Below, one piece after another: positions 1 through 7,794 of a DNA stretch of 35,511 nt (its first letter is position 1; every line of letters starts with the position of its first letter). Source of the stretch: an uncultured Acidobacteriota bacterium (GTDB taxonomy: Bacteria; Acidobacteriota; Vicinamibacteria; Fen-336); contig CADEEV010000046.1 in the NCBI GenBank assembly GCA_902826455.1, positions 1 to 35,511 on the forward strand. The letters are read 5' to 3'. The translations under genes were made by a program, and so were the position numbers. Below the pieces are notes generated by a model. The model saw nothing but the letters and a program-made list of their open reading frames with translations, ran no database searches and had not been told where the DNA came from.

Positions 1-2
1 AG

Positions 3-236
3 GTGCGCCTGTTCGCCGCGCTGCGCGAGAGCGCGGGCCGCGGCGACCTGGCCGTCGACCTGCCCGAGGGCGCCACGGCCGAGGACGCCTTCCGCGAGCT
101 GGCCGTCCTCCACCCGGCCCTGGCGCCCCGCCGCGCCCACCTCCAGGCGGCCGTCAACCGGCGCTACTCCCCGTTCGACGCCCCCCTGGCCGACGGCGAC
201 GAGCTCGTGTTCATCCCGCCGGTCTCGGGCGGCTAG
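3..236 (+). CDS. moaD: MoaD/ThiS-family sulfur carrier protein (molybdopterin synthase small subunit-like)
   Basis: This 77-residue protein has the length and pattern of a ubiquitin-fold sulfur carrier. It opens with a beta strand (VRLFAALRE) typical of MoaD and ends in the diagnostic Gly-Gly (VFIPPVSGG), which is adenylated and thiocarboxylated in this family. The FIPPVSGG ending is closer to MoaD than to ThiS. In molybdenum cofactor synthesis MoaD hands sulfur to precursor Z together with MoaE. The start used is a GTG two bases from the window edge, so a few upstream residues could be missing. No other cofactor gene is visible, so the partner and pathway are inferred from the family only. 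The next gene follows 11 bases later on the same strand. Confidence 0.75.
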   Translation: MRLFAALRESAGRGDLAVDLPEGATAEDAFRELAVLHPALAPRRAHLQAAVNRRYSPFDAPLADGDELVFIPPVSGG

Positions 237-247
237 CCTCGATCCGC

Positions 248-2545
248 GTGCGCCGCGCCGTTGCGATCGTCCTCGTGGCGGGTCTCCTGGCAGGGGCCTG
301 GGTCTACCTCGCGAAGCCGCGCTGGGCCCGCGCGGTCGTCGGCTCGAAGGCCCCGCGCAACCTGCTGCTGGTCACGATCGACACGCTCCGCGCCGACCAT
401 CTCGGGTCCTTCGGCTACGCGGAGGCCCAGACGCCGCGCCTCGACGCCCTCGCCCGCGGCGGCCTGCGCTTCGCCCGGGCGACCACGGTCATGCCGCTGA
501 CGCTGCCGGCCCACTCGTCGCTCATGACCGGCACGTTCCCGGCCTGGCACGGCGTGCGCGACAACGGCGGCTTCTACCTCGCGGACGACCAAGTCACCCT
601 CGCCGAGACGCTCCGCGACCGCGGCTACCGCACCGGCGGCTTCGTGTCGTCGTTCGTCCTCGACCACCGCTGGGGCATCTCCCAGGGCTTCGAGCGCTAC
701 TTCGACGACTTCGACCTCGACAAGTTCGGCGACGCGCCGGGCATGGACGTGATCCAGCGCCCGGGCTCGGAGACCGTCGACCAGGCGCTCTCGTGGATCG
801 GCGGCGAGCCCGACAAGCCGTTCTTCGCCTGGGTGCATCTCTACGATCCCCACACGCCCTACGAGGCGCCCGAGCCCTTCCGCTCGCGCTTCCCGCGCAC
901 CATGGTCGGCGCCTACGACGCGGAGATCGCCTCGAGCGACTCCCAGGTGGGCCGCCTGCTCGACGCCTTGCAGTCCGCGGGCCGCCTCGACGACACCCTG
1001 GTGATCGTCACGGGCGACCACGGCGAGATGCTGGGCGAGCACGGCGAGCAGAGCCACGGCTTCTTCATCTACGACGCCGCCACCCACATCCCCGTGATCG
1101 TCTCGGGCCCGGGCGTGCCGGTGCGCGAGGTTCCCGACCAGATCCGCATCGTGGACCTCATGCCCACGGCCCTCGAGCTGCTCCGCGTGGCGGGGCCGAA
1201 GGCGACGCAGGGCGTGAGCCTGCTCCCGCTCGCCCGCGGCGAGCGCCTCGGCCTGATCGCCCAGTCCGAGAGCTGGTACCCGCGCTACCACTACGGCTGG
1301 AGCGAGCTGCTCTCGGTGCAGGACGAGCGCCACCAGTACATCCGCGCCCCGCGGCCCGAGCTCTACGATCTCGAGGACGATCCGCGCGAGCTCGCCGATC
1401 AGTCGGCGGGCGACGCCGCGCGCCTCGCGACCCTCGACAAGGCGCTCACCGACCATCTCGCGCGCATGACGAACCAGGCGGCGGCCAAGGGGCCGCAGAC
1501 CGTGGACAGCGAGGCCGAGGAGAAGCTCGCCGCCCTGGGCTACGTGGGTGGCGGGGTCAGCGCGCGCCATCTCGAGGACCGGCCACGCGGCGACCCCAAG
1601 GACAAGATCCGGCTCTACAACCTGCTGAAGCTGGCCGGCACGTCCTCGGTCGAGGGCCGCACCGACGAGGCGATCGCCCAGGTGCGCGAGGCGCTCGCCG
1701 CCGACCCCGACATCGTCGAGGGCTACATGCTGCTCGGCAACTTCCAGAAGAAGGCGAAGCGGCCGGCCGAGGCCATCGCCTCGTACAAGCAGGCCCTCGA
1801 GCGCGACCCCGAGCACCAGGGCGCGCTGTTCAGCCTCGCGCTCGCGTACAAGGACCAGGGCCGCCTGAAGGACGCCCAGCTGGGCTTCGAGCACGCCCGC
1901 ACCTTGGACCCGCGCAACGGCAAGGTGCTGTGGCAGCTCGCGGACCTCTTCATGCGCGAGGGCGACCAGGCGAAGGCCCAGGCCGTCATCCACGACGCCC
2001 TCGCCCGCAAGGTCGACGAGCAGCGCTTCCTGCTGAAGCTCGGAGAGAGCCAGATCGAGGGCAAGCAGTTCGGCGAGGCGGAGACGTCGCTCAAGCGTGC
2101 CCTCGAGAAGAAACCGAACCTCGACACCGCGAGCTTCAACCTGGGCCTCGTGTACGAGGAGCGCGGCGAGATCGACAAGGCGATGGCCGCCTACGAAGCC
2201 GAGCTGGCCCACAACGACAAGGCGCACCGCGCGGCCTTCAACCTCGCGAAGCTGCTGCAGAAGCAGGGCCGGCTTCCCGAGGCGATCGCCCGCTACCGGC
2301 GCGTCACCGAGATCCAGCCGGGCTTCGGCACCGGCCAGCTCTATCTCGCGAAGGCGCTGCTCGACAGCGGCGACCTGACCGGGGCCGAGGAATGGGCGCG
2401 CAAAGGCCTGGCCGCGAACCCCGAGAAGAACATCGCGCCCCTCGGCCACTACGTGCTGGCCGACGTGTTCAACCGCCTGGGCCGCGGGCCCGAGGCGCGC
2501 CGCGAGGTGGCGGCCGCCGAGCGGCTCCAGCGCGGCGGCCGCTAG
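248..2545 (+). CDS. Membrane-anchored sulfatase/alkaline-phosphatase-fold protein fused to TPR repeats
   Basis: This 765-residue protein begins with a short basic N-terminus and one hydrophobic segment (about residues 4-21), so its catalytic part should lie outside the cytoplasm. Residues about 38-330 form a sulfatase-type domain, with the metal motif TIDTLRADH (D45) near the start and GDHGEMLGEHG (D257, H258) later. Where sulfatases carry the formylglycine motif C-x-P-x-R, this protein has T85-L-P-A-H89, so it cannot make formylglycine there. A Thr nucleophile is instead typical of phosphoethanolamine transferases and related alkaline-phosphatase-fold enzymes. From about residue 440 to the end there are roughly nine TPRs. 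The GTG start lies 11 bases after the sulfur-carrier gene. Its stop shares the bases CTAG with the stop of the convergent next gene. Substrate is unknown. Confidence 0.85.
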   Translation: MRRAVAIVLVAGLLAGAWVYLAKPRWARAVVGSKAPRNLLLVTIDTLRADHLGSFGYAEAQTPRLDALARGGLRFARATTVMPLTLPAHSSLMTGTFPAWHGVRDNGGFYLADDQVTLAETLRDRGYRTGGFVSSFVLDHRWGISQGFERYFDDFDLDKFGDAPGMDVIQRPGSETVDQALSWIGGEPDKPFFAWVHLYDPHTPYEAPEPFRSRFPRTMVGAYDAEIASSDSQVGRLLDALQSAGRLDDTLVIVTGDHGEMLGEHGEQSHGFFIYDAATHIPVIVSGPGVPVREVPDQIRIVDLMPTALELLRVAGPKATQGVSLLPLARGERLGLIAQSESWYPRYHYGWSELLSVQDERHQYIRAPRPELYDLEDDPRELADQSAGDAARLATLDKALTDHLARMTNQAAAKGPQTVDSEAEEKLAALGYVGGGVSARHLEDRPRGDPKDKIRLYNLLKLAGTSSVEGRTDEAIAQVREALAADPDIVEGYMLLGNFQKKAKRPAEAIASYKQALERDPEHQGALFSLALAYKDQGRLKDAQLGFEHARTLDPRNGKVLWQLADLFMREGDQAKAQAVIHDALARKVDEQRFLLKLGESQIEGKQFGEAETSLKRALEKKPNLDTASFNLGLVYEERGEIDKAMAAYEAELAHNDKAHRAAFNLAKLLQKQGRLPEAIARYRRVTEIQPGFGTGQLYLAKALLDSGDLTGAEEWARKGLAANPEKNIAPLGHYVLADVFNRLGRGPEARREVAAAERLQRGGR

Positions 2546-3006
2546 GGCAGCGAGTACTCGAAGGCGTACGAGTGCTTGCCCCCGGGGGCAATCTCGATCG
2601 TCATGCGGCCGGTGAGGCCCGCGAGTTCCTCGGTGCCGGAGTCGGGCACCACCACGATCGACAGGGAAGGGGCGCCGCGGTCCATCGTGCCGCTGTGCTG
2701 CAGCACGAAGCTGCCCTTGCGCCCTCCTAGCGTTCCCGTCACCTTCTCGATCGCGACGTAGCCCGCGGAGCCCTTGACGCTCGTCGCGGCGCTCAGCATC
2801 GTGCCCTTGCTGGTCGCGTCGAGGTCGCCGTGGAACACCTTGTCGAGCGCCATCCGGCCGATGTTGGCGTCGGCCGTGCCGTCGTCCATCGCGAGAGGTG
2901 CGAGCTTCACGTCGAACGGCCCCGTCGCCCGTTTCGTCATCGCGGCTCCCATGAAAAGGCCCAGGCTCGCGAGCCACACCAGGGCGTTCCTGCTCCGCAT
3001 CGTCAT
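2542..3006 (-). CDS. DUF3224 family protein
   Basis: This 154-residue protein matches the DUF3224 family, a small beta-barrel-like group of unknown function. Recognisable blocks are KVFHGDLDATSKGTML, KGSAGYVAIEKVTGTL, SFVLQHSGTMDRG and a C-terminal GKHSYAFEYSLP. The first about 22 residues look like a hydrophobic leader, which many members lack; a shorter protein starting near MTKRATGPF is also possible. The ATG at 3006 overlaps the stop of the upstream VWFA gene in an ATGA; a second ATG two codons later (3000) is an alternative, with a purine-rich GGGGGAG just before it. It is the last gene of the leftward chain that begins with DinB. Confidence 0.85.
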   Translation of the reverse strand: MTMRSRNALVWLASLGLFMGAAMTKRATGPFDVKLAPLAMDDGTADANIGRMALDKVFHGDLDATSKGTMLSAATSVKGSAGYVAIEKVTGTLGGRKGSFVLQHSGTMDRGAPSLSIVVVPDSGTEELAGLTGRMTIEIAPGGKHSYAFEYSLP

Positions 3007-3965
3007 CTCCCCCTCTCGACCGCGACCCAGTAGCCGCGGCGGGACTGTACCTTGCCCTTGCCTTTGCGCAGACGCACGGCGAGCTCGTGCCAGCCGCCGG
3101 GCGCGACTCCCTGCGGCTCATAGCGCAGCACGTAGCGCTGGCTCAGGGACGCGGCGATCGCGGCAAAGGCCTCGCGCAGGCGGCCCGGCGACTCTGCAGT
3201 CCAGTAGCGACCACCGGAGGCCTCCGCGATCTCGCGCAGGGCCCGCTTCTGTTCGTTCTCGCCGGTAGGAACCGGCGTGCCCGAACTCGTGCGGATGCCT
3301 GCCCGGGTGCCGAGACCCAGCCGGCCGTCGAGCTCCGGGGCCGTCTCGTTCGCCTTCGCGGCGTCCTCGCGCAACCCCACCACGTGCACGAGGGCGTTCG
3401 AGCGCTCGGCCACGGTGCGCAGCTGCCGCTCTCCGAGGATGCTGGAGTTGTCGTTGCCGTCGGTGAACAGCACGACGAGAGACCGGCCCTGCGGGTCGGC
3501 GAGCGCCAGCGCCCCGTAGAGCGCGTCGAACACGGCCGTGGCCCCCTCCGGCTCGAGGCCCGCGAGAGCCGAACGCAGCAGGCCGCGGTCGCGCGTGGGC
3601 TCGACGGGCCGCGCCACCTCTTCGCCGAAGGTCACGAGCGCGGCCTCGTCGCTCGCGCGGAGCCCTGCGAGGAACGCCTCGCCCGCGGCTCGCAGCGCCA
3701 CGAGCTTGGCGCCGGCGACGCTGCTGCTCGTGTCGAAGACGAGCGTCGCCTGCACCGGCCGCGACTCGGCCGCGACGAGCGCCACGACCTGCGGAACGCC
3801 GTTGTCCATGAGCTCGAAGTCGGCGGCCTGCAGCCCGGCCACGGGCCGACCCCGCTCGTCGACGAAGACGTCGACGTGGACGGACGCCACCTCGGACCGG
3901 AACACGGGCGGCGTCTGCGGCGCCGTCACGACGGCCGCGAAGGCGAACGCCAGGGCCGCCCTCAC
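3003..3965 (-). CDS. Secreted VWFA-domain protein (acidobacterial type)
   Basis: The product is 320 residues. It has a signal peptide (MRAALAFAFAAVVTAPQT), a short beta-rich region (VHVDVFVDERGRPVAGLQAADFEL) and then a von Willebrand factor A domain. The metal site (MIDAS) motif D78-T-S80-S-S82 is intact, with a following VTFGEE and an LFTDGNDNSS strand. This architecture fits the VWFA-related domain first described in acidobacteria (TIGR03436). Members are secreted or periplasmic adhesion or scaffold proteins of unknown role. I chose the GTG at 3965, which overlaps the upstream TPR gene's TGA as GTGA and places the signal peptide at the N-terminus. The open frame continues 206 codons further upstream, but that part is arginine/proline-rich antisense of the TPR gene. 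Confidence 0.85.
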   Translation of the reverse strand: MRAALAFAFAAVVTAPQTPPVFRSEVASVHVDVFVDERGRPVAGLQAADFELMDNGVPQVVALVAAESRPVQATLVFDTSSSVAGAKLVALRAAGEAFLAGLRASDEAALVTFGEEVARPVEPTRDRGLLRSALAGLEPEGATAVFDALYGALALADPQGRSLVVLFTDGNDNSSILGERQLRTVAERSNALVHVVGLREDAAKANETAPELDGRLGLGTRAGIRTSSGTPVPTGENEQKRALREIAEASGGRYWTAESPGRLREAFAAIAASLSQRYVLRYEPQGVAPGGWHELAVRLRKGKGKVQSRRGYWVAVERGR

Positions 3966-5026
3966 TGCCGCGTCTCCCGGCGCAGGATCTCGAAGCGCGC
4001 CTCGGCCGAGGCGGCGTTGCTCGCCACGTAGTCCCAGTAGAGATCGCGGAGCTCCCGACGTCCGGCGCAGGCGAGGGACTGGGCCACGAGGGCGCGGGAG
4101 CGGCCTGGGTCGCCCGCGAGCAGGGCCACGTGAGACAAGCCGATCGCGGCGGCCTGCGACTGGGGATCGATCTCGAGGGCGCGGCCGAAGGCGCGCGCGG
4201 CCTCCTCCGTGCGCCCGGCGCGCTCGTGGACCTGGCCGAGGAAGAGCTCCGCCAGGAACAGGAGCGGAGCCTCGATGCGACGCCCCGCTGCTTCCTCGAG
4301 GGTGGCCCGGGCGGCCGCGTCGTCTCCCAGGCGCCACTGCACGCGACCGAGGTGGACGCGGGCGTCGTCGCGCGTGGCGTCGACGGCGATCGCCTCCTTC
4401 AGGACGCGCGCGGCCTCGGTGTAGCGCTCGGAGCGCTCGCGGGGCGACTGCGGCTGGAACACCGTCGCCCACTCCTCGAGCGTCGCGCCGAGGCTCAACA
4501 AGAGCGCCGGATCCGAGGGGAAGCGCTCGAGACCGTCGCGGGCCCACTGCGTCGCGGCCTCGAGGCAGAAATCCCACTGGCAACGCTCGGACATGCCGAG
4601 AAAGAAGCGCCGCGCGAACTCCCGCTCGCGCACGCCGCGGGTCGCGAGCACCGCGGCGAGCTGGCCGGCGCGGCGCGCGTGAACCCCGGGGCAGGCCCGC
4701 GCGTGCTCGCTGCCCGTGGCGGCAGGATGCTCGGCCTCGTCCCGGTCGGCGTGGAGCATCACGGCCGCGCGCAGCGGCAGGTCGTCGAGGGGATCGGCGC
4801 AGGTCGCACAGCGGGCGGCGTCCTTCGCGCGCCGCTGGATGGCGCGGATCTGGTCGTCGACGTCGCCGGGTCGCATCCGGCCGAGCGCCGACACCGCCGC
4901 GGCCGTGTCGCCGCGGGCGTACTGCCGGAGCAGGCCTTCGTAGTCGAGACGGACGACCTGCCCCTGCGCCTCGAAAGCCGCCGCGGCGACCGCGGCGATC
5001 GCGAGCCCGAGGCGCGCCCGGATCAC
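3962..5026 (-). CDS. Secreted TPR-repeat protein
   Basis: This 354-residue protein starts with a signal peptide (IRARLGLAIAAVAAAAFEAQGQ) and then carries helical repeats. The clearest TPR units lie in the C-terminal half (RVHLGRVQWRLGDDAAARATLEEA, LGQVHERAGRTEEAARAFGRAL). The N-terminal half has a CATC pair and three further cysteines, suggesting disulfides or a bound cofactor. I found no enzyme motif. The GTG start overlaps the stop of the YjbR-like gene as GTGA, and its own stop overlaps the start of the VWFA gene the same way. The tight coupling suggests that the TPR and VWFA proteins are made in fixed proportion and may act together outside the cytoplasm; this is inference. Confidence 0.75.
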   Translation of the reverse strand: MIRARLGLAIAAVAAAAFEAQGQVVRLDYEGLLRQYARGDTAAAVSALGRMRPGDVDDQIRAIQRRAKDAARCATCADPLDDLPLRAAVMLHADRDEAEHPAATGSEHARACPGVHARRAGQLAAVLATRGVREREFARRFFLGMSERCQWDFCLEAATQWARDGLERFPSDPALLLSLGATLEEWATVFQPQSPRERSERYTEAARVLKEAIAVDATRDDARVHLGRVQWRLGDDAAARATLEEAAGRRIEAPLLFLAELFLGQVHERAGRTEEAARAFGRALEIDPQSQAAAIGLSHVALLAGDPGRSRALVAQSLACAGRRELRDLYWDYVASNAASAEARFEILRRETRQ

Positions 5027-5394
5027 GGCTGCCGCTTCGCGAGGAGCGTCTTCGGGGCTTGCTCCTGCCACGCTTGCTCGACGAGGCGCTCGAGCAGGTC
5101 GACCCTCACCTGCTTCAAGCGCACGAGCATCGCCGGATAGTCGCGGTAGTGATCGGTCAGGAAGAACGCCACCGGGTCGAGCTCGAGGAGGATGTCGCGG
5201 TCGTCGAAGCCGACCCGGATCGCGATCGTCTCGCCGTCCTCCTTGAGCCGCGCCAGGAACTTCTTCTTCACGCGCAGGGAGGGCGTCCCGTACGACGTTC
5301 CCGCCTCGACTCCCGGCAGCTTGAGCGCCATGGCGCAGACGGCCTTCCAGGTGGTGCCGCGCCGCGCGGTCTTCTTCTTGATCTCCGGGCTCAC
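5023..5394 (-). CDS. YjbR/MmcQ-like (DUF419) protein
   Basis: This 123-residue protein resembles the MmcQ/YjbR fold. It has the opening pattern CAMALKLPGVEAGTSYGTPSLRVKKKFLARL, a strand rich in acidic residues (GFDDRDILLELDP) and the closing RLVEQAWQEQAPKTLLAK. The family binds DNA or nucleotides in some members, but most have no assigned function. The start is a GTG at 5394 that overlaps the DinB stop as GTGA; the stop again overlaps the next gene. DinB-like and YjbR-like genes are often neighbours, which supports the reading. Confidence 0.8.
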   Translation of the reverse strand: MSPEIKKKTARRGTTWKAVCAMALKLPGVEAGTSYGTPSLRVKKKFLARLKEDGETIAIRVGFDDRDILLELDPVAFFLTDHYRDYPAMLVRLKQVRVDLLERLVEQAWQEQAPKTLLAKRQP

Positions 5395-5870
5395 TCCCAG
5401 TCCTTCTTCAGCAGCAGCTCCTCGATACGGTACGCGTGGAGCAGGTCGTGCATCGCGAGGTGCCGGAACATGATGAACACCGAATACTGGTTGTACTCGC
5501 CGTGCTCGGCCGTGCGGTCCCAATCCTCCGGCCGCAGCGCCCGCAGCCGCGCGACGAGCCGGCTGCGGTCCCGCTCGAAGCGCTGGAGCGCCTCTTCGAG
5601 ATCGACCTGGAGCAGCGCGTCGTCGGGATCGTCCTGGTCCGGCAGGTACGGCCGGATCGTGGCAGGCGGCTCGGCCAGGATCAGGTCCAGGCGCGAGAAG
5701 AACAGCGGGTGGACCGCGGCCAGGTGGCAGGCGTGCTCGTGCGCCGACCACTTGCCGGCACGAGGCCGGCGCCTGCGTATCGTCTCGGGGACGGAGCGCG
5801 CCAGGGGAACGACGATCGACGGCGTGCGCGCGAGCGACTCGATCACCGGCTGGTAGAGGGCGGCATCCAT
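5391..5870 (-). CDS. DinB-like four-helix metal-binding protein
   Basis: This 159-residue protein matches the DinB/DinB_2 superfamily, a four-helix bundle that often binds a divalent metal through three His. Candidate ligands lie in KWSAHEHACHLAAVHPLFF (H44, H46, H49, H54) and in HLAMHDLLHAYRIEEL near the C-terminus. I place the start at 5870 because AGGGAG (5879-5884 on this strand) sits 8 bases upstream. An in-frame ATG at 5894 would add eight residues but lacks a ribosome site. It leads a five-gene chain with 4-base overlaps. The family includes thiol-S-transferases and damage-inducible proteins of unknown role; no specific activity can be assigned. Confidence 0.82.
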   Translation of the reverse strand: MDAALYQPVIESLARTPSIVVPLARSVPETIRRRRPRAGKWSAHEHACHLAAVHPLFFSRLDLILAEPPATIRPYLPDQDDPDDALLQVDLEEALQRFERDRSRLVARLRALRPEDWDRTAEHGEYNQYSVFIMFRHLAMHDLLHAYRIEELLLKKDWE

Positions 5871-5878
5871 GAGCTCGA

Positions 5879-5884
5879 CTCCCT
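5879..5884 (-). promoter_or_regulatory. Shine-Dalgarno sequence of the DinB gene
   Basis: On the minus strand AGGGAG lies 8 bases before the ATG at 5870. It decides the start in favour of 5870 over the upstream ATG at 5894. Confidence 0.6.
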
Positions 5885-5982
5885 GAGCGCTCATGATGCC
5901 ACGACGTGCGAAAGGCGCTGCGCGGCCCCCGCCAGGACCGCCGCGAAGCCCACAAGAGGCCCTGACGCGCGCAGCACCCGGG

Positions 5983-5988
5983 ATTCTA
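5983..5988 (-). promoter_or_regulatory. Candidate -10 element for the DinB chain
   Basis: TAGAAT on the minus strand matches the -10 consensus at five of six positions. It lies in the about 160-base gap between the SnoaL-like gene and DinB, the longest gap in the window. It would give a leader of roughly 100 bases before DinB. No clear -35 box is visible. The rest of the gap shows nothing recognisable. Confidence 0.35.
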
Positions 5989-6029
5989 GGAACGGCCGGC
6001 GGACCGCGCTTCCACGTTCTTGCGCGAGG

Positions 6030-6470
6030 TCAGCGACGGCTGTTGCCGTTGTCCATGTCCGAGACGATGAGCCAGCGGCCGCTCGCGTCCTTGCGCAGCG
6101 TCAGCGTGAACTTGCCGACATCCGGCTCGCCCTTCTGGCGCGTGTAGCCGCCGAGGATGAAGCCGATCGCGCCCTCGGTCGCGAAGGCGAAGGCCCGCAG
6201 CGAGAGCGCACCGCCCTGACCCGTGTAGTGCTTCTCGATGGCGGCACGGCCGCGCACCGGCTCCGTGCCCGAGGAGAGGACGAAGCCATCTTCGGCGAAC
6301 AGCGCCGCCAGGCCCGCGGCATCCTTTTTTTGCCAAGCGGACTCGTAGTCCGTGAGGACGCGGGCGAGGGGTGCGGGCAGCACGACCGCGGGTACCTCGG
6401 CGGCGCGGGCAAGCGCCGTCGTCGCCAGGATCAGGACGAGCCCCAGTCGTGTTCGCAGGACTTGCCTCAC
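6030..6470 (-). CDS. Secreted SnoaL/NTF2-like (DUF4440-type) protein
   Basis: This 146-residue protein has a signal peptide (LRTRLGLVLILATTALARA) followed by an NTF2-like fold. Its signs are YESAWQKKDAAGLAALFAED, GRAAIEKHY and a closing KFTLTLRKDASGRWLIVSDMDN. Proteins of this fold form a cone-shaped pocket used by isomerases, cyclases or as a ligand trap; no catalytic set can be fixed here. The GTG start at 6470 overlaps the stop of the TonB_C gene as GTGA. The longer open frame upstream is antisense-like and was rejected. Confidence 0.78.
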   Translation of the reverse strand: MRQVLRTRLGLVLILATTALARAAEVPAVVLPAPLARVLTDYESAWQKKDAAGLAALFAEDGFVLSSGTEPVRGRAAIEKHYTGQGGALSLRAFAFATEGAIGFILGGYTRQKGEPDVGKFTLTLRKDASGRWLIVSDMDNGNSRR

Positions 6471-7036
6471 TTGAGCCGCCGGAATCGGACCGGCGCGTTC
6501 GCGATCGTGGCGCGACGTGCGCCGCCGATGCGCGCCGGCTCGAAGGTCCATTGGGCGACGCAGGCGAGCGCGGCCTCGTCGAGCATCGGGATCGACTCCC
6601 GCAGCTCGACGTGAGCCACTTCGCCCTCCTCCCCGATGAGGATCTCGACCAGCACCTGTCCCTGGACCTTCGCATCGAAGGCCTTCGGCGGATAGGTGGG
6701 GCGGGAGATGTGGACGGGCTTGGGCGGTGTGTCGTACTCGGTGGGTCCCAGATGCTCGAACGCCCACGCCGCGGCGTACCTCACGGATCGCTGGGCGTCG
6801 GACTGAAGGGGTTGGAGCGCGGTCCGTATCTCGGCCTCGCGCTCCTTCGCGCCGGCGAGCTGCCACGCCGCGTCGGCACGCACGCTGAAATCGATGGACA
6901 CGAGCTTCTTCAGCAGGTCGTCGATCGGCTCGCGCGGGAGCGCGAGCGGGATCACGACAGGCTTCGCGTCCTTAGCGAAGGCGCTTCCAGCGAGCAGGAT
7001 GCCCATCAGCGCCACTGAGCCAACGACGACTCTCAC
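6467..7036 (-). CDS. Periplasmic HEAT-like/TonB C-terminal domain protein
   Basis: This 189-residue protein has a signal peptide ending near GSAFA, then a helical region resembling one or two HEAT repeats (DFSVRADAAWQLAGA, RSVRYAAAWAFEHLG). It ends in a TonB_C domain (RPTYPPKAFDAKVQGQVLVE, EEGEVAHVELRESIPMLDEAALACVAQWTFEPA). It lacks the long Pro/Lys linker and stable membrane anchor of a true TonB, so it is more likely a periplasmic binding or adaptor protein than an energy transducer. The GTG at 7036 overlaps the transporter stop as GTGA. A TonB-dependent receptor is encoded just beyond the transporter, though it is transcribed separately. Confidence 0.78.
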   Translation of the reverse strand: MRVVVGSVALMGILLAGSAFAKDAKPVVIPLALPREPIDDLLKKLVSIDFSVRADAAWQLAGAKEREAEIRTALQPLQSDAQRSVRYAAAWAFEHLGPTEYDTPPKPVHISRPTYPPKAFDAKVQGQVLVEILIGEEGEVAHVELRESIPMLDEAALACVAQWTFEPARIGGARRATIANAPVRFRRLK

Positions 7037-7728
7037 GCAGCCACTCCGAACAGCGCGCCGATGGCTGCGGTCACGCCCATCGCCAGGGCTCCCCAGAAGG
7101 TCACGCGGACAGCGGCCACCACGGGATTGGCGCCACCGGCGATGGCCGACACGACACCGAGGCCAGCGAGGAAGAGAAGCGACGTCCCGGCTACGATCCA
7201 CGGCAGCCGAGTCCCCACAGCCAGGAGCACGGTCAGCAGGGGCAGCGCGGCGCCGACCGAGAAGGACGTGGCGGACGCGAGCGCCGCCTGCACCGGCCGC
7301 GCCGCGTTGATCTCCGAGATCCCGAGCTCGTCGCGCACGTGGGCGCCGAGGGCGTCGTGCTTCGTCAGCTGATCCGCGACCTGCTTTGCGAGCAGGGGCT
7401 CGAGGCCGCGGTGGATGTAGATTGCGGTGAGCTCGTTCAACTCGTGCTTCGCGTCGTTCTGGAGCTCCTCGCGCTCGAGCTCGATGTCGGCGCTCTCGGT
7501 GTCGGCCTGTGAACTGACCGACACGTACTCTCCCGCCGCCATCGACATGGCGCCGCCCACGAGCCCCGCGACTCCGGCGATGAGGATGTTGTCGCGGCTG
7601 GCGTTCGCCGCAGCGACGCCCACCACGAGGCTCGCCGTCGACACGATGCCGTCATTGGCCCCGAGCACGGCCGCCCGCAGCCAGCCGACGCGCTGCGACT
7701 TGTGGGCCTCGTGGTGACGCTTGCGCAT
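7033..7728 (-). CDS. VIT1/CCC1-family divalent-metal (Fe/Mn) transporter
   Basis: This 231-residue protein has the VIT1/CCC1 layout. It has a basic N-terminus, TM1 with the signature WLRAAVLGANDGIVSTASLVVGVA, and TM2 with GLVGGAMSMAAGEYVSVSSQADTE. A cytoplasmic Glu/His-rich segment (about residues 77-140) forms the metal-binding domain in this family, and three more TM helices follow. Plant and yeast members load iron or manganese into vacuoles; bacterial members are thought to export these metals, and direction here is inferred. The ATG at 7728 follows the receptor terminator region, and a weak TAAGCT lies 5 bases upstream. It heads a three-gene chain with the TonB_C and SnoaL-like genes. 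Confidence 0.9.
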   Translation of the reverse strand: MRKRHHEAHKSQRVGWLRAAVLGANDGIVSTASLVVGVAAANASRDNILIAGVAGLVGGAMSMAAGEYVSVSSQADTESADIELEREELQNDAKHELNELTAIYIHRGLEPLLAKQVADQLTKHDALGAHVRDELGISEINAARPVQAALASATSFSVGAALPLLTVLLAVGTRLPWIVAGTSLLFLAGLGVVSAIAGGANPVVAAVRVTFWGALAMGVTAAIGALFGVAA

Positions 7729-7755
7729 GCCGAAGCTTACGTCAGGCGGTCAAGG

Positions 7756-7794
7756 AAAAAGGCCCGTGCGCGCGGCCGTCGCGGGCACGGGCCT
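7756..7794 (-). terminator. Rho-independent terminator of the TonB-dependent receptor gene
   Basis: Two perfectly complementary 10-base arms (7760-7769 and 7785-7794) form a GC-rich hairpin with a 15-base loop. Read leftward it is followed by a run of five T (7760-7756). It starts about 18 bases after the receptor stop codon. This is the only textbook terminator in the window. Confidence 0.88.

Noticed and set aside
233-3121. A 962-codon leftward open frame opposite the sulfatase-like gene
   Set aside because: It is a high-GC shadow. The composition is Arg/Gly/Leu-rich without domains, and the other strand has clear motifs.
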